Source: Angiostrongylus vasorum (lineage: Eukaryota; Nematoda; Chromadorea; Rhabditida; Metastrongylidae). Taken from it: a stretch of 64,000 nucleotides of DNA. The number at the start of each line of letters is the position of its first letter. Within the stretch, counting starts at the first letter, position 1. The stretch covers positions 1,922,001 through 1,986,000 of the forward strand of contig JADANN010000465.1 of assembly GCA_018806985.1 (NCBI GenBank), read 5' to 3'. Below are positions 23,001 through 31,384 of the stretch, piece by piece. Below the pieces are notes generated by a model. It had not been told where the DNA came from. It ran no database searches and was given only the letters and a program-made list of their open reading frames with translations. A program made the position numbers and the translations under genes.

Positions 23001-24183
23001 TATTCGAAGGACTTGATGTTGATGGTCAAACTCGTATTAACGAGAACACCGATCATGCCGATTCCTTTACTGTCACATTTTCCGTGGAACACTTCTTCTC
23101 TTGTGTCATAGGCAGCATTGAATGCGCGGGATCTTCTTGTCTCAGCTAGCTCGATGACGTCATACCCCATCATTCCTCCCTGTTTAATCAGTTCCTCTAT
23201 GGAGAACTCGAACGAAACTAGGCATGTATTGTAGAGCGAATCGTCATGTTAGTCCTTTGCGATTCAGGCAGGCTAAAATGGCCGTTAAAGTTTAGCAGCC
23301 ACTCCGTAGTCGTCCAACCAAGCGTTGCCGTACGGATGTCCTTTCGCGATCAGAAGAATGAGGCTCACACAATTTACTGCGTTTAGCACTTGATACCCAT
23401 GTACAACTTACTGAGCTCTGAACATGGGAGCTAGGTATACTCACGAGTACTCACGCATGCACAAAAGGTATGTATCAGATAAGCGCAGCAGATACAGTGG
23501 TTCCACTCCCTGAATACTCTTGCATCTCGTGTAAGCATAAGGTGGCTTTTTGGTCCGTAGTTAACTCCCTATACAAGAACTGGTGACGCACCACGTTGTC
23601 TCGCGACTAATCAGCATGAGATCCCACTATGAGTGAGATCCGTGGTTTTTCACGTACCGATCAAGAACAAACTGCATCACTACAGAGAGATGGACTTTGT
23701 GAAACACTGTCCTTTTCTTTTTTTATCAGACACGTTTTCTAAAAATAACGTTGTGTTCATAAATTTCCATATTGGCATATGATGGATATGACAGAGATCT
23801 ACTTTCACTGCAAAAAAAATTGTTTATCAACCTCGTCTAAGCTTATCGAGGAGTCATTGCAAATTGCTTGGTCATAGCGAGGTTAAAGGAAAGTCATTTT
23901 TAAAATATTTTTTTACCTGCATTGTTGTGTTGACAGTGGCATGTCCAGTTGCAAATGAATAATACATGACAAGAATAACCTTAATATGAATGTAATGAGG
24001 AAATCGAAAATACTGCGATTTACCAATAACAGGCAAGTTTACCTTCGCGTTATAATGGAACGTTGAGCTGCATATGCACTTTTTAATCACGTAAAGAAGA
24101 GGCAGAATTGATGCCAATGAGAGTGACAGTTGAAAGACTTGAATGGCTCGGAATGGAATATATGTCACAAAATCGATGATAAG
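8089..24183 (-). CDS. Srab/Sra-type serpentine chemoreceptor (exons 24183-24043, 23979-23917, 19158-19051, 16693-16586, 13167-12971, [gap], 8256-8089); possibly a pseudogene
   Basis: Nematode Srab/Sra proteins are seven-transmembrane receptors of sensory neurons. Six minus-strand exons with tttcag-type acceptors and gt donors join in phase. The first (47 codons) has a hydrophobic helix ending FHYNAK. The second reads VILVMYYSFATGHATV. The third has the HKDPCQAF segment typical of the second-helix border. The fourth has ERTVATLCVHSYEKHG, matching the Srab ERxxAT...YE signature. The fifth holds a membrane helix ending NKKKNA. The last has LIPLFTFLLPLLTIHLYRKH and then a TGA stop. The first exon, with the start codon, was not found upstream of 24183. 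The exon between 12971 and 8256 was not resolved. An open frame at about 8360-8477 fits (it contains FEHSY) but lacks a usable donor. Introns of up to 4.8 kb hold PLE, RTE and SINE debris. Family is secure; whether the gene still works is open. Confidence 0.8.
8870..9340. other. Overlapping open frames on both strands, unrecognised
   Basis: 8871-9101 is open on the minus strand (65 or more codons, including KLGISRLIRNELVPSKLCGN) and 8911-9336 on the plus strand (141 codons). Base composition is more GC-rich than the flanks, so one strand may be a true or relict exon. Neither translation matches a family I know. The segment lies inside the large receptor intron. Confidence 0.3.
9655..9792 (+). 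repeat. SINE-like family C body fragment
   Basis: Shares AACGACATTCATAAAGAAGA and the end TGTGAGAAAACGAACTGAAT with copies near 24.4, 25.4, 29.9 and 56.7 kb. The 5' head is not seen here. Confidence 0.55.
10305..10720. mobile_element. SINE family B, inverted pair
   Basis: 10305-10585 is a minus-strand copy (tail GATACCGAGATATTTACAAA, core, and body with AATCACCCGTTAATGGG). 10590-10720 is a plus-strand core and tail with the B-box-like GGTTTCGATCCCC. The arrangement matches the pairs at 5.6 and 59.4 kb. Confidence 0.75.
10945..11165 (-). mobile_element. SINE family B copy
   Basis: On the plus strand it begins with the reversed tail TTATTTACTGCCTACTCTTT and passes through GAGATATTTGCAAAACTCGGG and GGTGGGGAACGAACGTGCT. 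It breaks off after GGGGGCTTACGGGAA. Confidence 0.75.
11275..11480 (-). repeat. PLE terminal repeat, inverted relative to the downstream PLE
   Basis: The reverse complement carries the PLE terminal sequence, including the hammerhead-like core at 11364-11404, and matches the plus-oriented terminal repeat at 12500-12790. Truncated inverted copies next to a PLE are a known feature of this element class. Confidence 0.7.
11483..12410 (+). pseudogene. Penelope-like element ORF, 5'-truncated: reverse transcriptase C-terminus and GIY-YIG endonuclease
   Basis: PLEs are retroelements whose single protein joins a telomerase-like reverse transcriptase to a GIY-YIG endonuclease. 11483-11719 gives the end of the RT region (ENWLPFISIQVKL followed by a YRKP motif and SSHPSHMKK). 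11725-12054 gives the linker (IPPNTLRCQLVRNRLYYRLC). 12075-12410 gives the endonuclease, with EEYIGETGRPLCVRIKE (the YIG half of GIY-YIG) and a conserved LEAFWINF. Frame changes and stops separate the three parts, and the catalytic RT palm (YxDD) is absent, so this is a dead 5'-truncated copy. It is flanked by a terminal repeat on each side, in opposite orientations, inside a receptor-gene intron. Confidence 0.88.
12500..12790 (+). repeat. PLE 3' terminal repeat with hammerhead-like motif
   Basis: It follows the GIY-YIG frame. It contains the motif at 12604-12639, a CAACAACACCAACAACAAAG tract, the block CCTATACCAACATCGCATCAG and the end CTATGCCGAGGTTTATAGAA. The same order recurs at 33180-33400 (reverse), 34440-34560 and 36780-36970 (reverse). 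Confidence 0.8.
12604..12639 (+). ncRNA. Hammerhead-ribozyme-like motif (PLE)
   Basis: Stem I is GGCT (12604-12607) pairing with AGCC (12636-12639). The core is CTGAGGA (12608-12614). Stem II is GGCG/CGCC closed by AAAT (12616-12627). Then come GAAAC (12628-12632) and the cleavage-type triplet GTC (12633-12635). This matches the minimal hammerhead layout known from PLEs, except for one extra A at 12615. Folding was done by eye; activity is not shown. Confidence 0.6.
13440..14570 (+). pseudogene. RTE-type LINE reverse transcriptase, degenerate 3' part
   Basis: RTE elements are non-LTR retrotransposons. The pieces read LVLAFVDYEKAFDSVETNA (RT motif around the first catalytic Asp), then SALQWIMKSRDWDEKG, then FRFADDLIIF (the catalytic F-ADD box), then KKTQFVKNPWCEGG, and finally a C-terminal GHIMRRTDCRWTERSVEW. 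Frameshifts and stops separate them, and the 5' half with the endonuclease is missing. The copy is duplicated in reverse at 31385-32480. Confidence 0.88.
14570..14885 (-). pseudogene. PLE GIY-YIG remnant (left-arm copy)
   Basis: The minus strand reads CATKSCIISLNGRDGDCLN, the segment preceding the GIY-YIG domain in this PLE family, then a heavily decayed endonuclease. The same remnant appears on the plus strand at 31065-31385. Confidence 0.65.
15060..15500 (+). pseudogene. PLE GIY-YIG remnant
   Basis: The plus strand gives a decayed NCIIFPNCREVDCMS box followed by traces of the endonuclease (PIKENLDRK, NTPLGT, YNGEDFEVGV). There are several in-frame stops. It abuts the inner end of the left inverted arm. 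Confidence 0.7.
15575..16250 (+). pseudogene. PLE GIY-YIG fragment with 3' terminal region
   Basis: 15620-15770 reads VYLISCKACGDEYIGETGRP then LCVRIKEHLVGKRK, a well-kept GIY-YIG start. 15770-15950 is frameshifted but keeps LEAFWINF-like text. 15960-16250 is the family 3' region (GACTCATAGAAAGCGGTGAG), ending in a hammerhead-like motif at about 16152-16190 and GTTTGCTCAACAAGAATGCG. Confidence 0.8.
16255..16515 (+). repeat. Second, diverged PLE 3' terminal region in tandem
   Basis: Repeats the order seen at 15990-16250 (GACTCATAAAAAAACGGTGA, CTGTTGAGATTAGGGAGGTG, GTTTGCTCATCAACAAAGAAG) with many changes. Tandem terminal repeats are usual for PLE insertions. Confidence 0.65.
17283..17735. repeat. 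Two PLE terminal repeats of different families, in opposite orientation
   Basis: 17290-17560 reads on the minus strand as the second family (core near 17305-17345 with stem II GACG/CGTC). 17585-17735 reads on the plus strand as the first family (core at 17588-17623, then CAACAACACCAACAGCAACG and ACCTCGCATCAGCTTAAGAA). The run of open codons across them is repeat-derived. Confidence 0.7.
19325..19525 (+). mobile_element. SINE family A copy, headless
   Basis: The tRNA-like part is missing; the body begins at AATTGGTGCCAGATTTGTCTG and ends at CAGGGGATTGATAAGCGCCG followed by a TTTATCG tail. Confidence 0.75.
19680..19866. repeat. PLE terminal repeats, diverged inverted pair
   Basis: 19695-19755 is the reversed terminal repeat (GAAGCGAGGTTGGTTTCAG, GGTTCGATGGCTGACG). 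19775-19860 is the forward one (GAGGCGAAGTCGCC, then CAACAACAACAACAACAACT and ACCAACCTCGCAACAG). The hammerhead-like core is broken in the reversed half. Confidence 0.6.
19867..19917. repeat. AT-rich microsatellite (TA)n then (CATATA)n
   Basis: Alternating TA passes into CATATA repeats immediately downstream of a PLE terminal repeat. Confidence 0.85.
20500..23340 (-). pseudogene. RTE-type LINE, near full-length but decayed and interrupted
   Basis: Reading the minus strand from high to low coordinates, 23300-22500 carries the apurinic-like endonuclease (GYDVIELAETRRSRAFNAAY, then KGIGMIGVLVNTS). 22425-21936 carries the linker (SLELIRQHGIARAIRNRQLT, then AGKSIRKTHRSFANYKTKV). After a gap with a PLE repeat at about 21340-21610, 21200-20500 carries the end of the RT region (GAFKSVEDV, then DVKRTAGRP). 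The catalytic RT core (FADD box) is missing and there are many stops. It lies in the intron between receptor exons 2 and 3, on the same strand as the gene. Confidence 0.85.
21340..21610. repeat. PLE terminal repeats, inverted pair inside the RTE
   Basis: 21345-21518 is a reversed terminal repeat with a hammerhead-like core (GGCTGTCGTTTCGGCG on the plus strand). 21545-21605 is a forward end (CCAGCCTCGCATCAGCCCAA, then AAGATCACTTTATATGACC). Confidence 0.7.
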
Positions 24184-24365
24184 CTGAAATACAGCAGGTG
24201 GGCAAGGTGTTCAACTCCACCGTAAAGGAAATAGCGCTATGTATTAGCCCTTTCCATCATTCCAAATATTTTAGCAGTAGTTTTACCGGCTCCTTTCGCA
24301 CAATATTACATATTGTATGTAAATGAAACGTAATTCTACTCTTAAAAGTTTTCGGTTATCTCAGG

Positions 24366-24525
24366 GCTCCAGGGAGCACCGGCTCGAGCAGCATTCTACG
24401 AAATTCAAGATGGAACGAAAACTCCTCAAACAGCACATCCGAAGACATACGTAAAAGTTGGGAGATCTTCGTGGACAATGGATGCGAGAAAACGAATCGA
24501 ATAGGAGAAGTGCTGGGATCCATAC
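24366..24525 (+). repeat. SINE-like family C fragment
   Basis: Shares GGACAATGGATGCGAGAAAACG and AGACATACGTAAAAG-type text with the copies at 9.7 and 56.7 kb. Confidence 0.5.
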
Positions 24526-24547
24526 AGTAGATGTTTATGATGGGTCG

Positions 24548-25340
24548 TATCAAAATAAAATAGTTTTTTGCGAAATATAACTTTAACGGAACTGAGATAT
24601 TTGCAAAACTCTGGACCGCAGGTGCTTATGGTGGGGAACGAACGCGCTATTGTCCTTTCAGGGAGTAACGCGTTCACCACCACACCATGCGGATCCTTCG
24701 TTTCGCCTGTCTATCAGCTAGTTCTATCGATCTAGGCAGTAAGTAAAAAGGTTAAAATTGTGATTATAACTATAGCTTCAACGTAGCTGAGATATTTGCA
24801 AAACTCTGGACCGCAGGTGCCTATGGTGGGGGAACGAACGCGCTATTGTCCTTTCTGGGGAGTAGCGCGTTCACCACCACACCATGCGGGTCCTTCGTTT
24901 CGCCTGTCTCTCAGCTAATAGTCTAATCAGAGTTTTGCGAATATCTCAGCTACGTTGAACTTGTAGTTATATTTCTCATTGTACCCTGCCATTAAAAAAT
25001 AGTAGGCAGTAAATAAAACGGTAAACATTATAACTATAGCCTCAGCTTAACTGGGTTCAATGCCAATTTGGGCTCCCCAGAGCAATCCCGTTGACGGGTG
25101 ATTGCTGATGGCAAAAAGATCGATAGAACTAGCTGAGAGACAGGCGAAACGAAGGACCGGCATGGTGTGGTGGTGAACGTGTTACTCCCCGGAAAGGACA
25201 ATAGCGCGTTCGTTCCCCCACCATAGGCACCTGCGGTCCAGAGTTTTGCAAATATCTCAGCTCCGTTGAAGTTATATTTCGCAATATACCCTACCATCAA
25301 AAAGAGTAGGCAGTAAGTGAAAAGGTTAAAAAAAGTTTTT
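24548..25340. mobile_element. SINE family B cluster: two minus copies, a lone tail and one complete plus copy
   Basis: 24548-24735 and 24740-24925 are successive minus copies (each with GAGATATTTGCAAAACTCTGG, AACGAACGCGCTATTGTCC, and CACCACACCATGCGG). 24930-25035 is a plus-strand tail alone. 25036-25336 is a plus copy with body, tRNA-like core (TGGTGTGGTGG, GCGTTCGTTCCCC) and tail. The tail therefore flanks the last copy on both sides. The cluster lies just upstream of the first receptor exon found. Confidence 0.8.
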
Positions 25341-25349
25341 CACAATTTT

Positions 25350-25482
25350 CTTCAGGCATTAGCCCACTCTCTCCAATCCACGTGGGGACGCCTTATCACG
25401 GCTATGCTGGGATTCAAGAGAGTCGACTGGAACAGTACTTACCGACATTCATGAAGAAAACGAAAATCCCGAACCAGCAGGG
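25350..25482 (+). repeat. SINE-like family C fragment
   Basis: Contains CGACATTCATGAAGAAAACG and CCACGTGGGGACGCC, shared with the 56.6 and 58.85 kb copies. Confidence 0.5.
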
Positions 25483-25491
25483 CGAAAAGCT

Positions 25492-25757
25492 CTCGGCGTT
25501 GATCAATCCTTGAGAGAGGCGAAATGCATTCGACTTCATTAAGCATGGTTTGAAGGGGGATTGAATGCATATCTGGCCTTTACAATAACTCGCAGTCGCC
25601 TATCGATGTATCGAGCCAGTGCTGCTATCCTCCCAGACAAGTCTGGTAACGATTTTCCGACCTTGGAGGGATGGAACGTTTGGTGGGCCATGGGCGCCGA
25701 GATCGATTCAACGTGTGTGTTGTAGGGCGTCTCCGACCACTGCGCCACACGTGCCGT
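25492..25757 (-). mobile_element. SINE family A copy, full length
   Basis: The plus strand starts with AGCTCTCGGCGTTGATCAATC (reversed 3' end) and ends with the reversed A box, CACTGCGCCACACGTG. The body keeps an open frame of about 70 codons, starting at the family ATG. Confidence 0.85.
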
Positions 25758-26976
25758 CACGAGTTTGATAAATAGATTTATTCGGCTGGTTAGTTAATTG
25801 TTAATCAAATTAAGAGCCAACGAATTTTTTTGAAAAAAAAAGGTTAATTGCAAACTATTAGGTGTGGAGGAAGGTTTTCTGGTCGTACCCCTTACTATTT
25901 TGATCTGTTTCCAGTTAGCTATCGAGTGAGTATATGTTGCTCGGTAAAAACTCTGGAACCTGTTAAACTAAATATGGACACTATAGTGTCCCTACAGAAC
26001 GGAATGGGTCAAACATGCATCTTTCACTAGAGGACGCACCATTAATTTCCGGGTTAACTACAACGATATGCTTCACATGAAGTCGGTGCACAATTCATAT
26101 GTATTAGTGCCCCTATAACATGTGATTTTTGCTTTTATAAAATCAAATAACCAAATACTATGGCTGAATGAGTTGAGAGAATTTGGCTGTTTTTAGATCG
26201 GAATAAGACAAATGGTGCGGTGTTGACGCAGATTCACGCCTTCCTAATAAAACAAGCTCCAGTACATCGCACGTACCCACGAACTGGTAACCCAGCAAAG
26301 GTTAATAGAATTAAGTCGTCTGACACATTCCGGATGACAAAAGTGATTGATAACTCATATTTGGTCGGAAGTAGTTTAGCATTCCATCCTTAAACAAATA
26401 TGTTATAGCCGACAGTTATCGTTACTAGTTGAAATAAAAACTAGTAGAACGGGCAGATTAATAGCAAAAGTATCAGAACTTTTCTAAAGCTAACAAATCG
26501 TTCGCTTTTTACTCTTTATTTAGTAATTCTCCTATTTTAAGCAGGAAATAGAATGGAATGGCGGGATTTCGTTCAATTGTAAACACTTTGTTGATGTTGC
26601 CGGCAATACTGCTTCTTTTACACTTTTCGATACGATTTCTTCGTTGGAAATTCTGACTTTTTGTAAATTTGTTGTAAACGAAATTTCTGGAAAGATTATG
26701 TGGGCTTTTAAAGTGGTAGGACCAGATTTCTTTTAGGACTCTATCAAGGCCACATGTTCGCAGGTACTACATTCGTCGAGAAATTCACGGCAGTTATGGA
26801 GAAACTAACATTATGATAAATGTGCCGACCATAAGAGCGATGATAATAAAATGTTCTCAACCTCAGCTTACAAAATCTTAAACCAACATTTTGCCGACAG
26901 AATCTTATTCCATAGATTACAATTCAATTATCAGCAGTATAACTATTTTTTTTATTACAGTTGCAATTATAGTCAC

Positions 26977-27092
26977 CTCTTTACATCGTTGCTGGCTAAG
27001 ATATGGCAGTTGTTCGTATGTGTACATGTCTCTGACGATATTAGTCACGCTGTCTGAACGATAGATGTGAAGAACAAGCCAGTGTAGTAGTT
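26977..27092 (-). CDS. Candidate exon, possibly another receptor gene
   Basis: A 116-base open segment with an attacag acceptor and a GAG|gtgact donor. It reads LLHWLVLHIYRSDSVTNIVR and then DMYTYEQLPYLSQQRCKE. The hydrophobic start and a Cys near the end are reminiscent of the second-helix region of nematode chemoreceptors, but no signature is decisive and no companion exons were found. Confidence 0.3.
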
Positions 27093-27267
27093 CTGTAATA
27101 GGAAAAAATAGCACAAAAAATATTACCAATTCTTGAGGGAGAGCAACGAAGGCCATTTAGAACGAAAACAACACGTCATAAAGACAAACTAAATTAGTGT
27201 CAGAAGCACTAACTGCGTTGAAATCTCCCAAAGTAAGGCATATATCACACTAATCATTATTGGTAGC

Positions 27268-27462
27268 GCGCGTGTAGCACAGTAATTAGTCTTGCGATAC
27301 ACATGTGGTCCTTGGTTCGATCACGAGTTCCGAGTTCGCCAAACCTTCAATCTCTCCAGCACAAAGAATTTGGTGCTATATTTATTTGGGAGTATAACAG
27401 CATTGCCTCAATGCATCGGTATGCCACCATAAGTCGTTGTATAGGCCAGGTATGCATACAAC
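27268..27462 (+). mobile_element. SINE family A-like copy, diverged
   Basis: The head GCGCGTGTAGCACAGTAATTA and B-box-like TTGGTTCGATCACG are clear. The body keeps TGCATCGGTATGCCACC and GGCCAGGTATGCAT but differs elsewhere, so this may be an older subfamily. Confidence 0.65.
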
Positions 27463-27834
27463 CCCTTTAATGGTGAAGAAAAAACTACGAAGCGTGATAA
27501 AACCCAAGCGGCCCCACTAACACACCAAACGAAACATGGATGTTTGCGCCTTTGACGAACATGCTACTTCCATAATTAAACTGTGTTTACTGAAAACATA
27601 TGTAAGGCAAAACCTAGGCTGGACTGTTAGATGATGCTATGGTCCTGCGGATGAAAGAGGGAAGCAGCGGAGTGGACCGTGAGAGCATTTGAACGTATCA
27701 TCACCAACCACGTAGATAGTGGACGGACGTTCTAGCAATGCTTCATGACAATAAAACTGCACTTCCAGTCGAAGCCACGCCTCATTATTATAATACTACA
27801 GCTAGTTCAGTAACTTATATGGGCAGTGCCGGAT

Positions 27835-27960
27835 AAATTACGTCCACAGTCTGAAGAAGGAGAAGTCGTCAAAACGTCAACCACCGAATCACGACGATAG
27901 CAACAAGGACTGACACCAACCTCGTCATCTTAACAAGGGCAGTTCATAATGTAATTGTTG
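27835..27960 (+). repeat. PLE terminal repeat fragment
   Basis: Contains a degraded core (CTGAAGAAGGAGAAGTCGTC, then AAAACGTC) and ACCAACCTCGTCATCTTAAC, in the family order. Confidence 0.6.
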
Positions 27961-28244
27961 CTGCTGACTTTAGTCGTTCATTTAAAAAAAAACCCATGAT
28001 GTTAACAGTGGTGTCGACGACATCTAAGAGAAAAGTATCCATCAGTGCTCACATAGCTTCATATGCTGTTGAATCGAGCAAATCCGTCAGAACCGCTAAT
28101 GTGATATATAAGCGTATTCAGCAAGAGAAATCTAATATTGTAGTTAGAAAATCTCATTATACAGAAAATTGTAGCGACAAAAAAAATTTTCGGGGAAACG
28201 AGAAAAAGTCAAAACGGCAGCGCATATCGAGCACATTTTCTTGA

Positions 28245-29415
28245 CATTCCTTTTTCAAATACAACGATGTAAAAATGTAGGGCCATCACAGACGGCCGTT
28301 TTTCTATAGCAAGAAAAACAGTTCCAGTAAGACTCGGCTATAGCTCAAATGAAATAGGTAGAATGTGTTAGTAGGATTAAGTCAACTTATTAAATAAAGG
28401 TTGAAAAACTACGTAATGAAGAGGAATATTCCTGTGAAACGTTTATATGTGATATTTAGTTTATTTAGGATAAAGTCTCAGAAAAGCAAATGCTTTTGCT
28501 TTGATTTTGATGCTCTGGTGTCGAAGGTGAATGCAGTTTGAAAGCACTATGGTATTTGCTTGTCATAAAATTTTTTATCGGTCTTTTTTTTCTAAACATT
28601 GACTCTTCGGCTTTAAACGAAGTGGTAAATTTTGTTCTCCTTCTATACGTTCTAGATTCCAGTTGCTTAAACGGTCCCTTCGGTGTACTACTTTTTCCGT
28701 TTTCAAAAAAAATGTTGTGCTGAAAAGTGACGGGCTACGGATTCAGAAGAAGCATGGCCGAGGATTTTTCCATGAGTTCAAGGTATGATTGTGATGTCAA
28801 GTGATGTATTCACGATATCAATGATACAGGCGTGGCAAGAAACCAAAAGCGATCGTACGTGGAATATCGCTGCCGAAACTTTCATTACGAGGAGAAAACT
28901 TTTGAGGAGTAGAAAGACAGGTGGTGTTCTTTTATAAAAGGATGGGTATTTGAAAACGACAGCTAAATTAGATAAATGCACAACTTTCTTAAGAGCTTTT
29001 AAACGTGCTATGCATAAGTTATAGAGGTATCTCGGAAAATTTTGAGGACGCTTTAATCCTGTAGAAGGAACCGCTGATCAAAAATGGTCGTGAAGGGCAG
29101 TGAAAACATTGTCGAATCTAAAGGTCAAACTCTGTTCCTCAAATGATTTATAATCACATTTGTTAAATGCTACACGATGTCGAGTAACGATGTAGATCGG
29201 TGTGTTCTTTTCCCACCACCAGAACTCACGTTAAGAAAGCATCCAATATTTGCATTCCGAAGAGAAGCCAGGAGCAATAGCAGAAAGTGCCGTAAAAAAA
29301 TTGTTGGTTTTATATGATTCTTAGCAAAGGCAGATCAGCTATTTATGTATTTAAGTGACAGAAAGAAACATCTGAGCTTATAAGAGGCCCCGAAACGTAT
29401 TAATTGCAATGATTC
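28245..29415. other. No recognisable gene
   Basis: AT-rich, with only short open frames on both strands and no family match. Confidence 0.4.
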
Positions 29416-29429
29416 TTAGTTTGACTTAG

Positions 29430-29645
29430 GGGGTCTGTGTAGGACAGTGGTTAGAGGCACGACGAGGTCCAGACGTGGTCTCTGGTTGGATCTCTCCCCT
29501 TTAGCAAACCAAGCCATCCATTTCTTCCGGATCCCAAAAATGTTATCAGACTTGCTTTGAAGGATAAAAAGAGACTGAAGTAATGCATCAATAGAATATC
29601 GAATAGAGTCGAATTTATAGCACATTCTGGAAGGATTGATCAATT
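29430..29645 (+). mobile_element. SINE family A-like copy, diverged
   Basis: A head with GTGTAGGACAGTGGTTAGAG and a B-box-like TCTGGTTGGATCTC, then a decayed body with ATCAGACTTGCTTTGAAGG. A family C fragment follows at about 29800-30020. Confidence 0.55.
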
Positions 29646-29799
29646 CGGATACTTTTTATTCCTATCTAAACTTATAAAGCTGATTTTTTGAAGGATAAAA
29701 GCACTTTGGGATGTTGGTGGCAATGCGGTAGTGAGAATGCGCGCAAATTGCTAATACAACACTGCTGTAAACCGAACTTTAGCATCCTTCCAGCGTCGA

Positions 29800-30020
29800 G
29801 GAGTTGGTATCGGACTCGTCTCCGGAGCTTTCTCATGACCACAAGACCAAGAACAAGCTTTGACATGGACACCCCAAGATGACTTTTTGGAAAGGGGGAA
29901 TCGCTCAACCAGTATTCAGCGGCAGTCAAGAAGAAGACCAAAATTTCTCAATTAACAACTAAACCAATCCGGAAACCCAAAAGCGTCCGTGAAACGTTTA
30001 TGCGAGCGAACAAGTCGAGT
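29800..30020 (+). repeat. SINE-like family C fragment, diverged
   Basis: Shares a GCGTCGAGGAGTTGGTATCGG-like start and the AAGAAGACCAAAATTTC and CGTCCGTGAAACG blocks with other family C copies. Confidence 0.4.
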
Positions 30021-30526
30021 GCACTAACTAAAAACGAGTATATGAAGGCGAAATTTCTGCTGAAAAATGCAATAATAGACTGAGGCAATTGCAGTAAAAT
30101 AATTGAACATTGAAATGATATTTAAAATTAAGAATACTAGTCTTCTCTGCATTCCGTACTTAGCCTAGCCAAAATTTCCACTTAAGAGAAACATCTTTGA
30201 TGAAATTATAAGCGGCTTTTAAATAAGCAGAAAAACCACCCGCGTCAAAGTTAAAATGACAAGAACAACAGGATTATTCGAATAGCCTTCTTGTTTCGCA
30301 GCGATACCCCCAAATCTCAAACATGGGTAACTAAACCGTCTATATGCATAACATTTGCAAGACAACCATACAATGAAGCTAGATATGTATATAAAACTAG
30401 TGAAAAAAGAAATTGGTTCAGCAAGCAGCAGTAGTATACGCGAAAAATTGTATTAATACTAATGTGAAAGATAGGGCAGCAGATTTATTACGGCGTGAAA
30501 GTGTAAGTAGAAATGTTGTTGATGTA

Positions 30527-30598
30527 ATAATATAGGCATACCTGTAACAGTGCTTGATCTAATAATATAGGTATAACTGCAACAGTGCTAGTATTTAC
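30527..30598. repeat. Two-unit tandem repeat, about 35 bp
   Basis: TAATAATATAGGCATACCTG and its neighbour text are repeated once as TAATAATATAGGTATAACTG, each ending in CAACAGTGCT or TAACAGTGCT. Confidence 0.8.
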
Positions 30599-30829
30599 AC
30601 GATCACTGGGCAACTATCATAGTTGTACCAGTAACGAGAATGAATATTTATACATCACACAATTACCTCAAAAGATACTGATTAATTTGGGCGCAATGAA
30701 ATTGTAAGTAGATGATTTGATGCAGCAATGGTAACCTTCCTTGACTACTTATTGAAGGTGGAAGTATTTGAAATAGTAACCAGAAAAATGCACAAGGATT
30801 AAACCAGGATTGACGATAACTTTACTCAC

Positions 30830-30897
30830 TTATTTATATGGTCTTATAAACCGATTTGTTTGAGCTAATACGAGGTTGGTACAGGTTTTTCCTCCTC
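30830..30897 (-). repeat. PLE terminal repeat edge next to the right inverted arm
   Basis: The plus strand reads TCTTATAAACCGATTTGTTT then GAGCTAATACGAGGTTGGTAC, the reversed end of the PLE terminal repeat. It is joined directly to the right arm and has no counterpart at the left arm. Confidence 0.65.
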
Positions 30898-31384
30898 CGA
30901 TGGATACGAAAATGTTGTTCATCGGAGTAGACGTTGAGGAAAAAAGAACGCCCCGAGCGATAATTCTGGCGAGAATATGTGCCTAGAGAATTCGGTAGCA
31001 GTGATTGAAACAGCACCGGGCACTCATGGTCGCGATTTGCTACGTAACCTCGTATACGATAGTCCATGCGCAACGAAAAGTTGCATAATATCCCTTAACG
31101 GTAGAGACGGTGATTGCCTGAATTAGGGTGCGAAGAATGACTGATCTCTTCTATAGTGTCCAGGCACGAATACATTTGTGAAACAGGTTGATCGCTATGC
31201 GTGCATAAAAGAAAACCTATAGGGTAAATAAGTGAAAACAAATACTCCCTTAGGCGCCGTTAGGACAAAGAAATATAATGGAGAAGATTTTAAAGTAAAA
31301 AATCACTAAACACTCAATCATAGGAATCGCAAACATGGGCGCGTGAAACCCTCAACGTATTTTGGATGAATTCAAATAATTACG

